Source: Steroidobacteraceae bacterium (lineage in GTDB: Bacteria; Pseudomonadota; Gammaproteobacteria; Steroidobacterales; Steroidobacteraceae). Taken from it: DNA of 36,044 nucleotides. The translations under genes and the position numbers were made by a program. This document shows positions 8,100 through 14,776 of this stretch, in pieces; the stretch's first letter is position 1; the number at the start of each line of letters is the position of its first letter. The notes beneath the pieces are model-generated. The model saw only the letters and a program-made list of their open reading frames with translations, made no database searches and had not been told where the DNA came from. Location of the stretch: NCBI GenBank assembly GCA_019634895.1, contig JAHCAM010000024.1, positions 1 through 36,044 on the forward strand, read 5' to 3'.

Positions 8100-9089
8100 T
8101 CAGGCCGGCGCGCCCCAGCCGCGCGGCGGATAGGACACGGCGCCGCCTTCGAAGCTGATCGCGGGGGCGCGGTCGCGGGCGATGAACAGGGTGCCGTCGA
8201 GGTCGCGCAGGTCGCAGAGCTGCCCGAGGATCCAGGCCGGCGCCATCGCCAGGCTGGTGCCGACCATGTTGCCGACCATGACGCCGAGGCCGAGCCGGCG
8301 CGCCAGCGCCACCATGGCCAGGGCCTCGGTCAGCCCGCCGCACTTGTCGAGCTTGATGTTGACGACGTCGAAGCGCCCGACCAGCGGCTCGACGTCGGCG
8401 AGTCCCTGCACGCTTTCGTCGGCGGCGACCGGCATCGGGCAGCGCAGCCCCTCCATCGCGGCCTCCTGGCCGCGCGGAAGCGGCTGCTCGAGGAGCTTCA
8501 CCTTGCAGCCGGTGAGCGCCGGCATGATTTCCGCGAGCGTGCCGGCCTGGTAGCCCTGATTCGCGTCCACGGCGAGCCACACGTCGGGCCGCGCCCTGCG
8601 CACGGCGCGCACGCGCTCGGAATCGAGCGCCGGATCCCCGGTGAGCTTGAGCTTGACGGCGCGCGCGTCCGCGTAGCCGGTTGCCTTTGCCGCCATGGCC
8701 TCCGGCTCGTCCGCGCTGACCGTGTAAGTCGTGACCAGCGGCCGCGGCGGCTCGAGGCCCGCGAGCCGCCACACCGGCTGGCCGCTGCGCTTGGCCTCGA
8801 GGTCCCAGAGCGCGCAGTCGAGGGCGTTGCGCGCGCCGCCGCAGGGCAGCAGCCGGCGCAGTTCCTCGCGGTCCGCGCCGGCCTCGATGGCGCCGCGCAC
8901 GGACTCGATCGCGGCGCACATGTGCCCGGCATCGTCGCCGAGGTAGTAGACGCCGGCGGCTTCGCCCAGGCCGGCGGCGGCGCCGTCGGAGAGACGCACG
9001 ACGACCACCGGCACGTGCGTGAACGTGTAGCCGGTGATGACGAACGGCGCCGACAGCGGCACCTGCTCGCGGGAGACCTCGAGGCGCAT
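8100..9089 (-). CDS. dgcA: Enolase-superfamily dipeptide / N-acetyl-D-Glu epimerase (DgcA type)
   Basis: A 329-aa member of the muconate-lactonising subgroup of the enolase superfamily. The catalytic lysine pair KLK is at 146-148, the metal ligands are D175 (VDANQG), E201 (EQPL) and D224 (ADES), and the opposite-face lysine is K246 (NIKLDK). The C-terminal DLDG (296-299) carries the DxD motif that in dipeptide epimerases contacts the amino group of the substrate, and MVGTSLAMAPA also fits this group. Such enzymes interconvert L-Ala-D/L-Glu peptides; the DgcA branch racemises N-acetyl-D-Glu. A DUF1611 gene in the same run favours the DgcA role, but an L-Ala-D-Glu epimerase remains possible. 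Its ATG overlaps the stop of the upstream hydrolase as TGATG, implying translational coupling. Confidence 0.87.
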   Translation of the reverse strand: MRLEVSREQVPLSAPFVITGYTFTHVPVVVVRLSDGAAAGLGEAAGVYYLGDDAGHMCAAIESVRGAIEAGADREELRRLLPCGGARNALDCALWDLEAKRSGQPVWRLAGLEPPRPLVTTYTVSADEPEAMAAKATGYADARAVKLKLTGDPALDSERVRAVRRARPDVWLAVDANQGYQAGTLAEIMPALTGCKVKLLEQPLPRGQEAAMEGLRCPMPVAADESVQGLADVEPLVGRFDVVNIKLDKCGGLTEALAMVALARRLGLGVMVGNMVGTSLAMAPAWILGQLCDLRDLDGTLFIARDRAPAISFEGGAVSYPPRGWGAPA

Positions 9090-11050
9090 CAGTAGTCCGT
9101 GCTGAGGCCCACGAGGTTGTACGCGAACGCAATCCACGCGAGTACGCCGGTCGCGGCCACCAGCACGACGGCCCAGGTCTTGCCGAGCCAGCGGCGCTTC
9201 GCCTTCGCGAGCACCGACAGGTGCCACAGCGCGAGCGCGAGGCCCGCGAAAACGGCGATCGAGCCGAGCACGTGCAGGACCACGATCCAGCCGTCGAACT
9301 TCGGCGACAGGTTGGTGAAGTCCCTGAACATCATCGCGATGGTCCCGGCCCAGGCTGCGAAGGCGAGCAGCGCGGCCAGCGCGCCGATGCGCACCCAGCG
9401 ATAGGCGCGCGCCTCGGCGCCGGAGTAGGGCAGCCTTTGCCGGTAGTGGCGCCGCACCAGCGCGGCGACCGGCCAGAACAGCACGGTCAGGAAGAGCGCC
9501 GCGACGCTCGCCACGACCGCGGGCATGACCCATCCCGCCGCCTTGGCGGGCGCGCGCTCGAAGAACATGAACGGCGCGAAGAAATCCGCGCTGAACCGCG
9601 TGACCCTGCCGTCCACGACTTCCGCGGCGAGCACCGCCTTGCCGCCGACCTCGGCCCACAGGTACGGGCGGATCTCGCGGAACTTCTTCGGCTCGCCGTT
9701 CAGGCCGCGCAGCAACGGCATCGAGACCGTGCCGTCCTCGTTGACGACGATCCTGACCGGGCTCGCGAGGTTGGCGAGGCTCAGGAAGCTCGACTCCGCG
9801 CGCCGCGAGATGACGTAGCTGCCCGCGAGCTGCGCGGCATGCTCCTTTGCCAGCGCCTCGTCCACCTCGCCCCCGGGCCCCGGCCCGGGCAGGTAGCGGT
9901 CGCTGAACTGGCGGTAGAAGGCCGCGCGCAGCGGGCCCGCGGCGCCCTGCTTGCCGGTGCTGTTGAACGAGATGTAGTAGCCGACGCCGTCGTCCAGGTA
10001 CAGGTGCAGGTCGCTGTGGAAGTACTGCGTGTCGCCGCCGTGCGAAATGATCCGGCGGCCGTTGGTGTTGGTCTCGTAGAAGCCGAGCACCATGCGGTTC
10101 AGCTCGGGAATGACCGTATTCGCCGTGCCGTGCATCTTCTCGGCGGTTTCGGCGGCGAGGATGCGCTGGCCGCCGAGCTCGCCCTTCTGCAGGTGCGCGA
10201 TCATGAATCTCGCCATGTCGGCGCCGGTGGCGGCGAGGGCGCCCGCCGGCGTGAGGTTGATGATCTCGTAGCCCTGCGGCTTGCCGGAGGCATCGTCGTA
10301 GCCCTGCGACATGCCCGCCAGCAGCGCCTCGGGCAGCGGCTGGCGGAACGAGGAATGCGCCATGCCGAGCGGCGTGAAGATGTGCTGCTCGAGGTAGTCG
10401 TCGAAGCCCTGTCCCGAGACGCGCTCGACGATGTAGCCGGCGAGCGCGGTGCCGTAGTTCGAGTAGGCCGGCATCTTGCCCGCCTCATAGATGCGGTGCG
10501 GGACCCAGCGCTTCAGCACCTCGCCGAGCGGCACGACGCGGCTGGCGTCCTCGATGATCAGCTCCTTGACCGATTCCTCGAAGCCGGGCGTGTGCATCAT
10601 CAGGTCGCGCAGGCGGATCGGCGTGCCGTTGGGGCCCGGCGGGATCTCGAAGTCGAGGTAGCCGTTGACGTCGGCGTCGAGGTCGAGCTTGCCCTGCTCG
10701 GCCAGCTGCATCACCGCGGTCCAGGTGAACAGCTTGGAGATGGACCCCGGGCGGAACAGCGTGCCCTCCGGATCGACCGGCGCCTGCTTCTCGAGGTCGG
10801 CGTAGCCGTAGCCCTTCTGCAGCAGCGTCTCGCCGTCCTTGACGACGACGACGACCGCGCCGGCGATGTTGCCGCGCGGCAGCGCGAAGCCCATGAAGCC
10901 GTCCAGCCAGGCCTCGAGGTCGGCGCGCGTCAGCTGCGGCGCCGCCTGGGCGGCGTCCGCGGCCGGCGCTTCGGGCGCAGATTGTGCCAGCGCAGTCAGT
11001 GACAGCAGGCAGGCGCAGAGCGACGACGCGATCGGCGGAATGGCGCGCAT
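9089..11050 (-). CDS. Beta-lactamase-fold serine hydrolase with C-terminal membrane domain
   Basis: A 653-aa protein, first gene of the minus-strand block. After a signal peptide (ending LTALAQS) comes a class C beta-lactamase/DD-peptidase-like domain with SISK at 103-106, YSN at 196-198 and HGG at 337-339, so the catalytic set is complete. A beta-rich linker follows to about 490, then four hydrophobic helices (for example VMPAVVASVAALFLTVLF and AVVLVAATGVLAWIAFAY) that should anchor it in the inner membrane with the hydrolase outside. The family includes D-aminopeptidases and D-esterases. Coupling to a D-Glu/dipeptide epimerase (TGATG overlap) suggests hydrolysis of D-amino-acid peptides; substrate unproven. 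A promoter with twin operator repeats lies immediately upstream, and the XRE-cupin regulator is divergent. Confidence 0.92.
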   Translation of the reverse strand: MRAIPPIASSLCACLLSLTALAQSAPEAPAADAAQAAPQLTRADLEAWLDGFMGFALPRGNIAGAVVVVVKDGETLLQKGYGYADLEKQAPVDPEGTLFRPGSISKLFTWTAVMQLAEQGKLDLDADVNGYLDFEIPPGPNGTPIRLRDLMMHTPGFEESVKELIIEDASRVVPLGEVLKRWVPHRIYEAGKMPAYSNYGTALAGYIVERVSGQGFDDYLEQHIFTPLGMAHSSFRQPLPEALLAGMSQGYDDASGKPQGYEIINLTPAGALAATGADMARFMIAHLQKGELGGQRILAAETAEKMHGTANTVIPELNRMVLGFYETNTNGRRIISHGGDTQYFHSDLHLYLDDGVGYYISFNSTGKQGAAGPLRAAFYRQFSDRYLPGPGPGGEVDEALAKEHAAQLAGSYVISRRAESSFLSLANLASPVRIVVNEDGTVSMPLLRGLNGEPKKFREIRPYLWAEVGGKAVLAAEVVDGRVTRFSADFFAPFMFFERAPAKAAGWVMPAVVASVAALFLTVLFWPVAALVRRHYRQRLPYSGAEARAYRWVRIGALAALLAFAAWAGTIAMMFRDFTNLSPKFDGWIVVLHVLGSIAVFAGLALALWHLSVLAKAKRRWLGKTWAVVLVAATGVLAWIAFAYNLVGLSTDY

Positions 11051-11070
11051 GAGCAGTCCCCAAGGGTTTA

Positions 11071-11102
11071 TCCCAATAAGGTCATGTTAGTCCCAATTGG
11101 AG
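11071..11102. promoter_or_regulatory. Twin operator repeat between serine hydrolase and regulator genes
   Basis: Direct repeats TCCCAATAAGGT (11071-11082) and TCCCAATTGGAG (11091-11102) are 20 bp apart. They share the consensus TCCYRWTHRGRK with the pair at 8047-8077, in the same position relative to the -35 and -10 boxes. The match continues outside the repeats: a TATCCC, a TTAGTCC and a GAGAAT are common to both sites. The divergent XRE-cupin protein is the obvious candidate binder and would also control itself here. Confidence 0.65.
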
Positions 11103-11113
11103 AATGACGTCAA
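11084..11113 (-). promoter_or_regulatory. Promoter of the serine hydrolase-epimerase transcript
   Basis: On the minus strand, TTGACG (11113-11108) and TAACAT (11089-11084) are separated by 18 bases, upstream of the ATG at 11050. The box order and flanks parallel the TonB-receptor promoter at 8059-8086. No equally clear plus-strand promoter for the regulator is visible. Confidence 0.6.
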
Positions 11114-11168
11114 AAGGCGCTTCGCCGTAGAATCCGGGGCAGGGAATCCGCGGCACGGGAGCAGCCAC

Positions 11169-11855
11169 CTGAGCACCAGCAAGAACCGCCGGCCGACGCT
11201 CGGCAGCCTGTTGCGCGGACTGCGCCTGCGCAATCACTGGACGCTCAAGGAGATGAGCGAGCGCACCGGCATCCCGCTGTCGACGCTGGCGAAGGTCGAG
11301 CACGACCGCCTGACGCTGACCTACGACAAGCTGCAGCAGCTGAGCCAGCGCCTGAACATGCGCATGTCCGAGCTGTTCAGCGAGGCGGATGCTTCGGGCG
11401 ATGCGCCGATCACCGCGCGGCGCTCGGTCGGGCGGCTGTCCTCCGCCGTGCGGGTCAACACGCCCAACTACGAGTATTTCTACATGTGCCCGGACCTGCG
11501 CCGGAAGCGGATGGTGCCGCTGGTGACGCGCATCCGCGCGCACAGCGTCGAGGAGTTCGGCGAGCTCGTGCATCATCCCGGCGAGGAGTACATCTACGTG
11601 CTCCAGGGACCGGTCGAGATCCACACCGAGTTCTACGAGCCCATCGTCCTGCAGACCGGTGAATCGGTGTACATCGACAGCACCATGGGCCATGCCTATG
11701 TGCTGCCAAAGGGGCATGACGAGGCGCTGGTGCTGGGCGTGTGCGCGAGCGCCGAGGAGAACCTGGCCGAATCGCTGATGAACCTGCACGCCGAGGCGCC
11801 GCCGGCCGCCAAGCCGCGTGCGCTGCCGCCGCGGCGCATCGCGGGCAAGCGCTAG
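11169..11855 (+). CDS. XRE-family regulator with C-terminal cupin sensor domain
   Basis: A helix-turn-helix (TLGSLLRGLRLR then LKEMSERTGIPLSTLAKVE) is followed by a cupin barrel (HHPGEEYIYVLQG, then LQTGESVYIDSTMGHAY). XRE-cupin proteins sense small ligands such as amino acids through the cupin and usually repress neighbouring uptake or catabolic genes. The start is unusual: CTG at 11169-11171 has GGGAG seven bases upstream and gives 228 aa, whereas the only alternative upstream start, TTG at 11097, lies within the operator and -35 region of the divergent promoter and has no ribosome binding site. It is divergent from the D-Glu/peptide block. Its TAG stop is part of the CTAG duplicated by the inserted element at 11852-12121. 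Without that element it would directly abut the M1 peptidase gene. Confidence 0.88.
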   Translation: MSTSKNRRPTLGSLLRGLRLRNHWTLKEMSERTGIPLSTLAKVEHDRLTLTYDKLQQLSQRLNMRMSELFSEADASGDAPITARRSVGRLSSAVRVNTPNYEYFYMCPDLRRKRMVPLVTRIRAHSVEEFGELVHHPGEEYIYVLQGPVEIHTEFYEPIVLQTGESVYIDSTMGHAYVLPKGHDEALVLGVCASAEENLAESLMNLHAEAPPAAKPRALPPRRIAGKR

Positions 11856-12121
11856 GGAAGCTCTGCACAGGTGGCATGGGCGCGGCCGTGGCGGATTTCC
11901 GATCGGGCAGGAAACGAGGAGCGATGTGTATCTTGATACATGAGCGACGAGTGACGCCGTCCGATCGGCTATCCGCCCGGCCCCAAGGGGTTGTGCGCGG
12001 GCCGCGCCGCCACGACGTTGCTCCCTCCTCGTGTGGAATCACCACACTTCGTCGGTCGCGCCTGGTGGCGGTGCGGCGCGCGCACAACGCGCTCCATGCC
12101 ACCTGTGCAGAGCTTCCCTAG
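11852..12121. mobile_element. MITE-like non-autonomous element with 24-bp terminal inverted repeats
   Basis: Perfect 24-bp inverted repeats, beginning GGAAGCTCTGCACAGG, occupy 11856-11879 and, inverted, 12094-12117. They are flanked by CTAG at 11852-11855 and 12118-12121, the form of a 4-bp target duplication. The 262-bp body has no credible gene. It contains further internal symmetry: ACGAGGAG in the left half against CTCCTCGT in the right, a TGTATC/GATACA palindrome at 11927-11940 and a GTGTGG/CCACAC stem at 12031-12047. This is the anatomy of a miniature inverted-repeat element mobilised by a transposase elsewhere. CTAG targets are known for IS5-type and some other IS families; the parent family was not identified. 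It could form a long hairpin in RNA and act as a terminator or processing site. Confidence 0.85.
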
Positions 12122-14020
12122 ATGCGCGCGTTCCCCGGGCGCGCGGCGGCGGCCGTGCTGGCGTTGGCCTTACCGGTGGCCGGCGCCGCTGCCGCCGATC
12201 CGCACTCGTATGCCGATCCCGGACGCTTCCTGGTCCGGCACGTGTCGCTCGCGCTCACGGCCGACTTCGAAGCGCAGCGCCTCGAGGGCACCGCCGAACT
12301 CACGGTCGAGCAGCTCGACCCGTACGCAAGTGAGCTCGACCTCGACACGCGCGACCTCGAGATCCGCTCGGTGCATCTGGTCGAACCATCCGGCGAGACG
12401 CGCGTTCTCGCCTTCACGCTCGGACCGCGCGACCCGGTCCTCGGCAGCAAGCTGACGATCCGCTTCCAGAAGTGCTGCGCGGCGACGCCGCGGATGCGGA
12501 TCCGCATCGCCTACCGCAGCTCGCCGGAGGCGACCGCACTGCAGTGGCTGGAGCCCGCGCAGACCTTCGGCGGGCAGCCGTACCTGTACAGCCAGGGCCA
12601 GTCCATCCACACGCGCAGCTGGATTCCCCTGCAGGACACGCCGGCCGTGCGCCTGACCTACGACGCGCTGATCCGCACGCCGCCGCAGCTGGTCGCGGTC
12701 ATGAGCGCCGCGCGCGTCCAGCGCCCGGACGACGGCGCGGGCGAATACCGCTTCGAGATGAGGCAGCCGATCCCGGCCTACCTGATCGCGCTCGCCATCG
12801 GCGACCTGAAGTTCAGGGGCCTCGACGAGCGCGTCGGCGTGTGGACCGAGCCCTCGCAGCTCGAAGCGGCGGCCCGCGAGTTCGCCGACCTGCCGCACAT
12901 GGTGGAGGCCGGCGAGGCGATGGCGGGCCCGTACCGCTGGGAGCGCTACGACCTGCTGATCATGCCGCGGGCGTTCGCCTACGGCGGCATGGAGAACCCG
13001 CGGCTGTCGTTCATCTCGCCGTCCATCGTCGCCGGCGACCGCAGCCTGGTGTCCACCGTCGTGCACGAGCTCGCGCATTCCTGGTCCGGCAACCTGGTGA
13101 CCAACGCGACCTGGGACGACTTCTGGCTCAACGAGGGATTCACCACCTATCTCGAGCGGCGCCTCATGGAAATCCTCTACGGCGAGCGGCGCGCGCGCAT
13201 GGAGGACGCCATCGGTCACGAGGGGCTGCTGCAGGCCATCGCGGATGCGAAGGCGTCGGCCAATCCGCGCGACGCGGCGCTCAAGCTGGATCTCGCCGGG
13301 CGCGACCCGGACGAGGGCGTCTCGGACGTCGCCTACGAGAAGGGACGCTGGTTCCTCGGATTCCTGGAATCGCGCTTCGGCCGCCCGGCATTCGACGCTT
13401 TCCTGCGCAGCTACTTCGACGCGCATGCGTTCCAGAGCCTGACGACGGAGGGTTTTCGCGCCTGGCTGCTGGCGCATCTCGACAAGCCCGGCGCGCCTGC
13501 CATCAGCGTCGCCGAGGTGGATGAGTGGCTGTACGGCGGCGACATGCCGGCGACGGCGCCGGAAGTCCCGCGCGGCGTCTTCGAGGCGCTGGACCGCGCC
13601 GCGGCCGACTGGCGCGCTGGCCGGCTGGCGACCGGGGACCTGCCGGCGCAGGACTGGGTGCCGCAGGAGTGGGTGCGCTTCCTGAACGAACAGCCTGCGG
13701 ATCTCGAGGCCCCGAAGCTGGCCGAGCTGCGTTCCCGGTTCGGGTTGGGCGCCGAGGGCAATGCCGAGATTGCGCTCGCCTGGCTGTCGCTGGTCGTACG
13801 CAGCGGTTACGAGCCTGCCTTCCCCGACCTCGAGCGCTTCCTGCTGGCCACCGGCCGCTACCGGCTGGTCATCGGCCTGTTCCGCGAGCTGTCGCGCACG
13901 GATTCCGGACTGGCGCTGGGCCGCCGGATCTACGAGAAGGCACGGCCCGGCTACCACGCCACGATCCGGCAGGCGATCGAAAGGCTGTTGCAGCCGGCGG
14001 GCGGCACCGGGGCCGGCTGA
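12122..14020 (+). CDS. Secreted M1 family aminopeptidase (leukotriene A4 hydrolase-like)
   Basis: A 632-aa zinc aminopeptidase of family M1. A signal peptide (MRAFPGRAAAAVLALAL...GAAAA) precedes the N-terminal beta domain. The substrate-binding GGMEN is at 288-292 and the zinc site HELAH at 315-319, with the third ligand E338 in NEGFT. Motifs YLYSQGQSIHTRSWIPLQDTP (seen across 154-174) and a C-terminal helical domain match the LTA4-hydrolase branch rather than PepN. It would release N-terminal amino acids from peptides in the periplasm. The ATG directly follows the TAG/CTAG end of the inserted element and has no Shine-Dalgarno sequence, so the element has replaced its upstream context. It was probably once co-transcribed with the XRE-cupin regulator. 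Confidence 0.92.
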   Translation: MRAFPGRAAAAVLALALPVAGAAAADPHSYADPGRFLVRHVSLALTADFEAQRLEGTAELTVEQLDPYASELDLDTRDLEIRSVHLVEPSGETRVLAFTLGPRDPVLGSKLTIRFQKCCAATPRMRIRIAYRSSPEATALQWLEPAQTFGGQPYLYSQGQSIHTRSWIPLQDTPAVRLTYDALIRTPPQLVAVMSAARVQRPDDGAGEYRFEMRQPIPAYLIALAIGDLKFRGLDERVGVWTEPSQLEAAAREFADLPHMVEAGEAMAGPYRWERYDLLIMPRAFAYGGMENPRLSFISPSIVAGDRSLVSTVVHELAHSWSGNLVTNATWDDFWLNEGFTTYLERRLMEILYGERRARMEDAIGHEGLLQAIADAKASANPRDAALKLDLAGRDPDEGVSDVAYEKGRWFLGFLESRFGRPAFDAFLRSYFDAHAFQSLTTEGFRAWLLAHLDKPGAPAISVAEVDEWLYGGDMPATAPEVPRGVFEALDRAAADWRAGRLATGDLPAQDWVPQEWVRFLNEQPADLEAPKLAELRSRFGLGAEGNAEIALAWLSLVVRSGYEPAFPDLERFLLATGRYRLVIGLFRELSRTDSGLALGRRIYEKARPGYHATIRQAIERLLQPAGGTGAG

Positions 14021-14047
14021 GTAACTCCGCGCGCCGGGAGGTGCATC

Positions 14048-14776
14048 GTGCCCTTGCGTTCGCAGCACCGCGCGGTCTGGCGACGGGCGGCGCTTCTGCT
14101 CCTGTTGTGCGCGGCGCTGGCCCTGGTCACGGCCTCGCAGCCGCTGCACGCCGCACTGCTGGACGTGCTCGCGTCCGGCAAGGCCGTGATCGTCGACTAC
14201 CCGCTGCCGGGCGCGCTGCTGTTCGTGCTGCTCGCCGCCGTGTCCGCCATGTTCGCGTTCGTCTCGATCGCGGTCCTCGTGCCCGTCGCGGTGTACGCAT
14301 GGGGAGAACCGCTCAGCATGCTGATGCTGTGGCTGGGGTGGATCCTCGGCGGGATCGCCGCCTACCTCGTCGCGCGGTTTCTCGGCAGGCCGGTGGTGCG
14401 ATGGCTGATGGCGGACAGCGCCTTGCAGCGTCTGGAGCGGCGCATTCGCCCCGACACCCGGCTCGGCCTGATCGTGCTGCTCCAGCTCGGTCTGCCGTCC
14501 GAGATTCCGGGCTACCTGCTGGGCCTCGTCAGGTATCCCTTCGGCAGGTTCCTGGCGGCGCTCGCCGTCGGTGAGCTCCCGTACACGGTCGCGACCGTCT
14601 GGCTGGGCGCCGGATTCGTCACCGCGCGCAGCGGCATGGTGCTGGCCCTGGGCCTGGCGATCGCCGCATTGAGCGTCGGCGCCTTCTACCTGCTGCGCAG
14701 GCGCCTGCGCGCCTACGGCGACAGCAGCCGGTCGAGCGCCGCGATCATGCGCTCGACCTCCGGCCGCGAGGTGTAA
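14048..14776 (+). CDS. VTT/TVP38 (DedA-like) family membrane protein
   Basis: A 242-aa inner-membrane protein with about six hydrophobic segments. The central part (AVYAWGEPLSMLMLWLGWILGGIAAYLVARFLGR, then LLQLGLPSEIPGYLLGLVRYPFGRF, read across about 78-175) has the SNARE-associated/VTT pattern with re-entrant helices and a conserved G-x-x-x-G-x-x-x-Y. Relatives in the DedA superfamily act as lipid scramblases or flippases; the role here is unknown. The GTG start has GGGAGGTG just upstream (14037-14044). The gene lies 27 bases after the M1 peptidase gene and its last 64 bases overlap the convergent aminotransferase gene, so its C-terminal tail is probably not under strong constraint. Confidence 0.82.
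   Translation: MPLRSQHRAVWRRAALLLLLCAALALVTASQPLHAALLDVLASGKAVIVDYPLPGALLFVLLAAVSAMFAFVSIAVLVPVAVYAWGEPLSMLMLWLGWILGGIAAYLVARFLGRPVVRWLMADSALQRLERRIRPDTRLGLIVLLQLGLPSEIPGYLLGLVRYPFGRFLAALAVGELPYTVATVWLGAGFVTARSGMVLALGLAIAALSVGAFYLLRRRLRAYGDSSRSSAAIMRSTSGREV

Noticed and set aside
11057..11066. Possible third operator copy TCCCCAAGGG near the hydrolase start, and a similar one at 8026
   Set aside because: Spacing to the other repeats differs (14 versus 21 bp) and both are simply the complements of the ribosome binding sites.
11097..11168. N-terminal extension of the regulator from TTG 11097
   Set aside because: No ribosome binding site, overlap with operator and divergent promoter, and residues unlike an XRE N-terminus; CTG 11169 is better supported, though not proven.
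11991..12000. CCCCAAGGGG-type short hairpin inside the element
   Set aside because: Four-base arms with a two-base loop are too weak to call in GC-rich DNA.
11741..12121. Open frames running through the inserted element
   Set aside because: They start within the regulator gene or the element, have no ribosome binding site or family resemblance, and the element has the structure of a non-coding MITE.
12122..14020. Naming the M1 peptidase pepN
   Set aside because: It is about 630 aa with an LTA4-hydrolase-type C-terminus and a signal peptide; PepN is about 870 aa and cytoplasmic.
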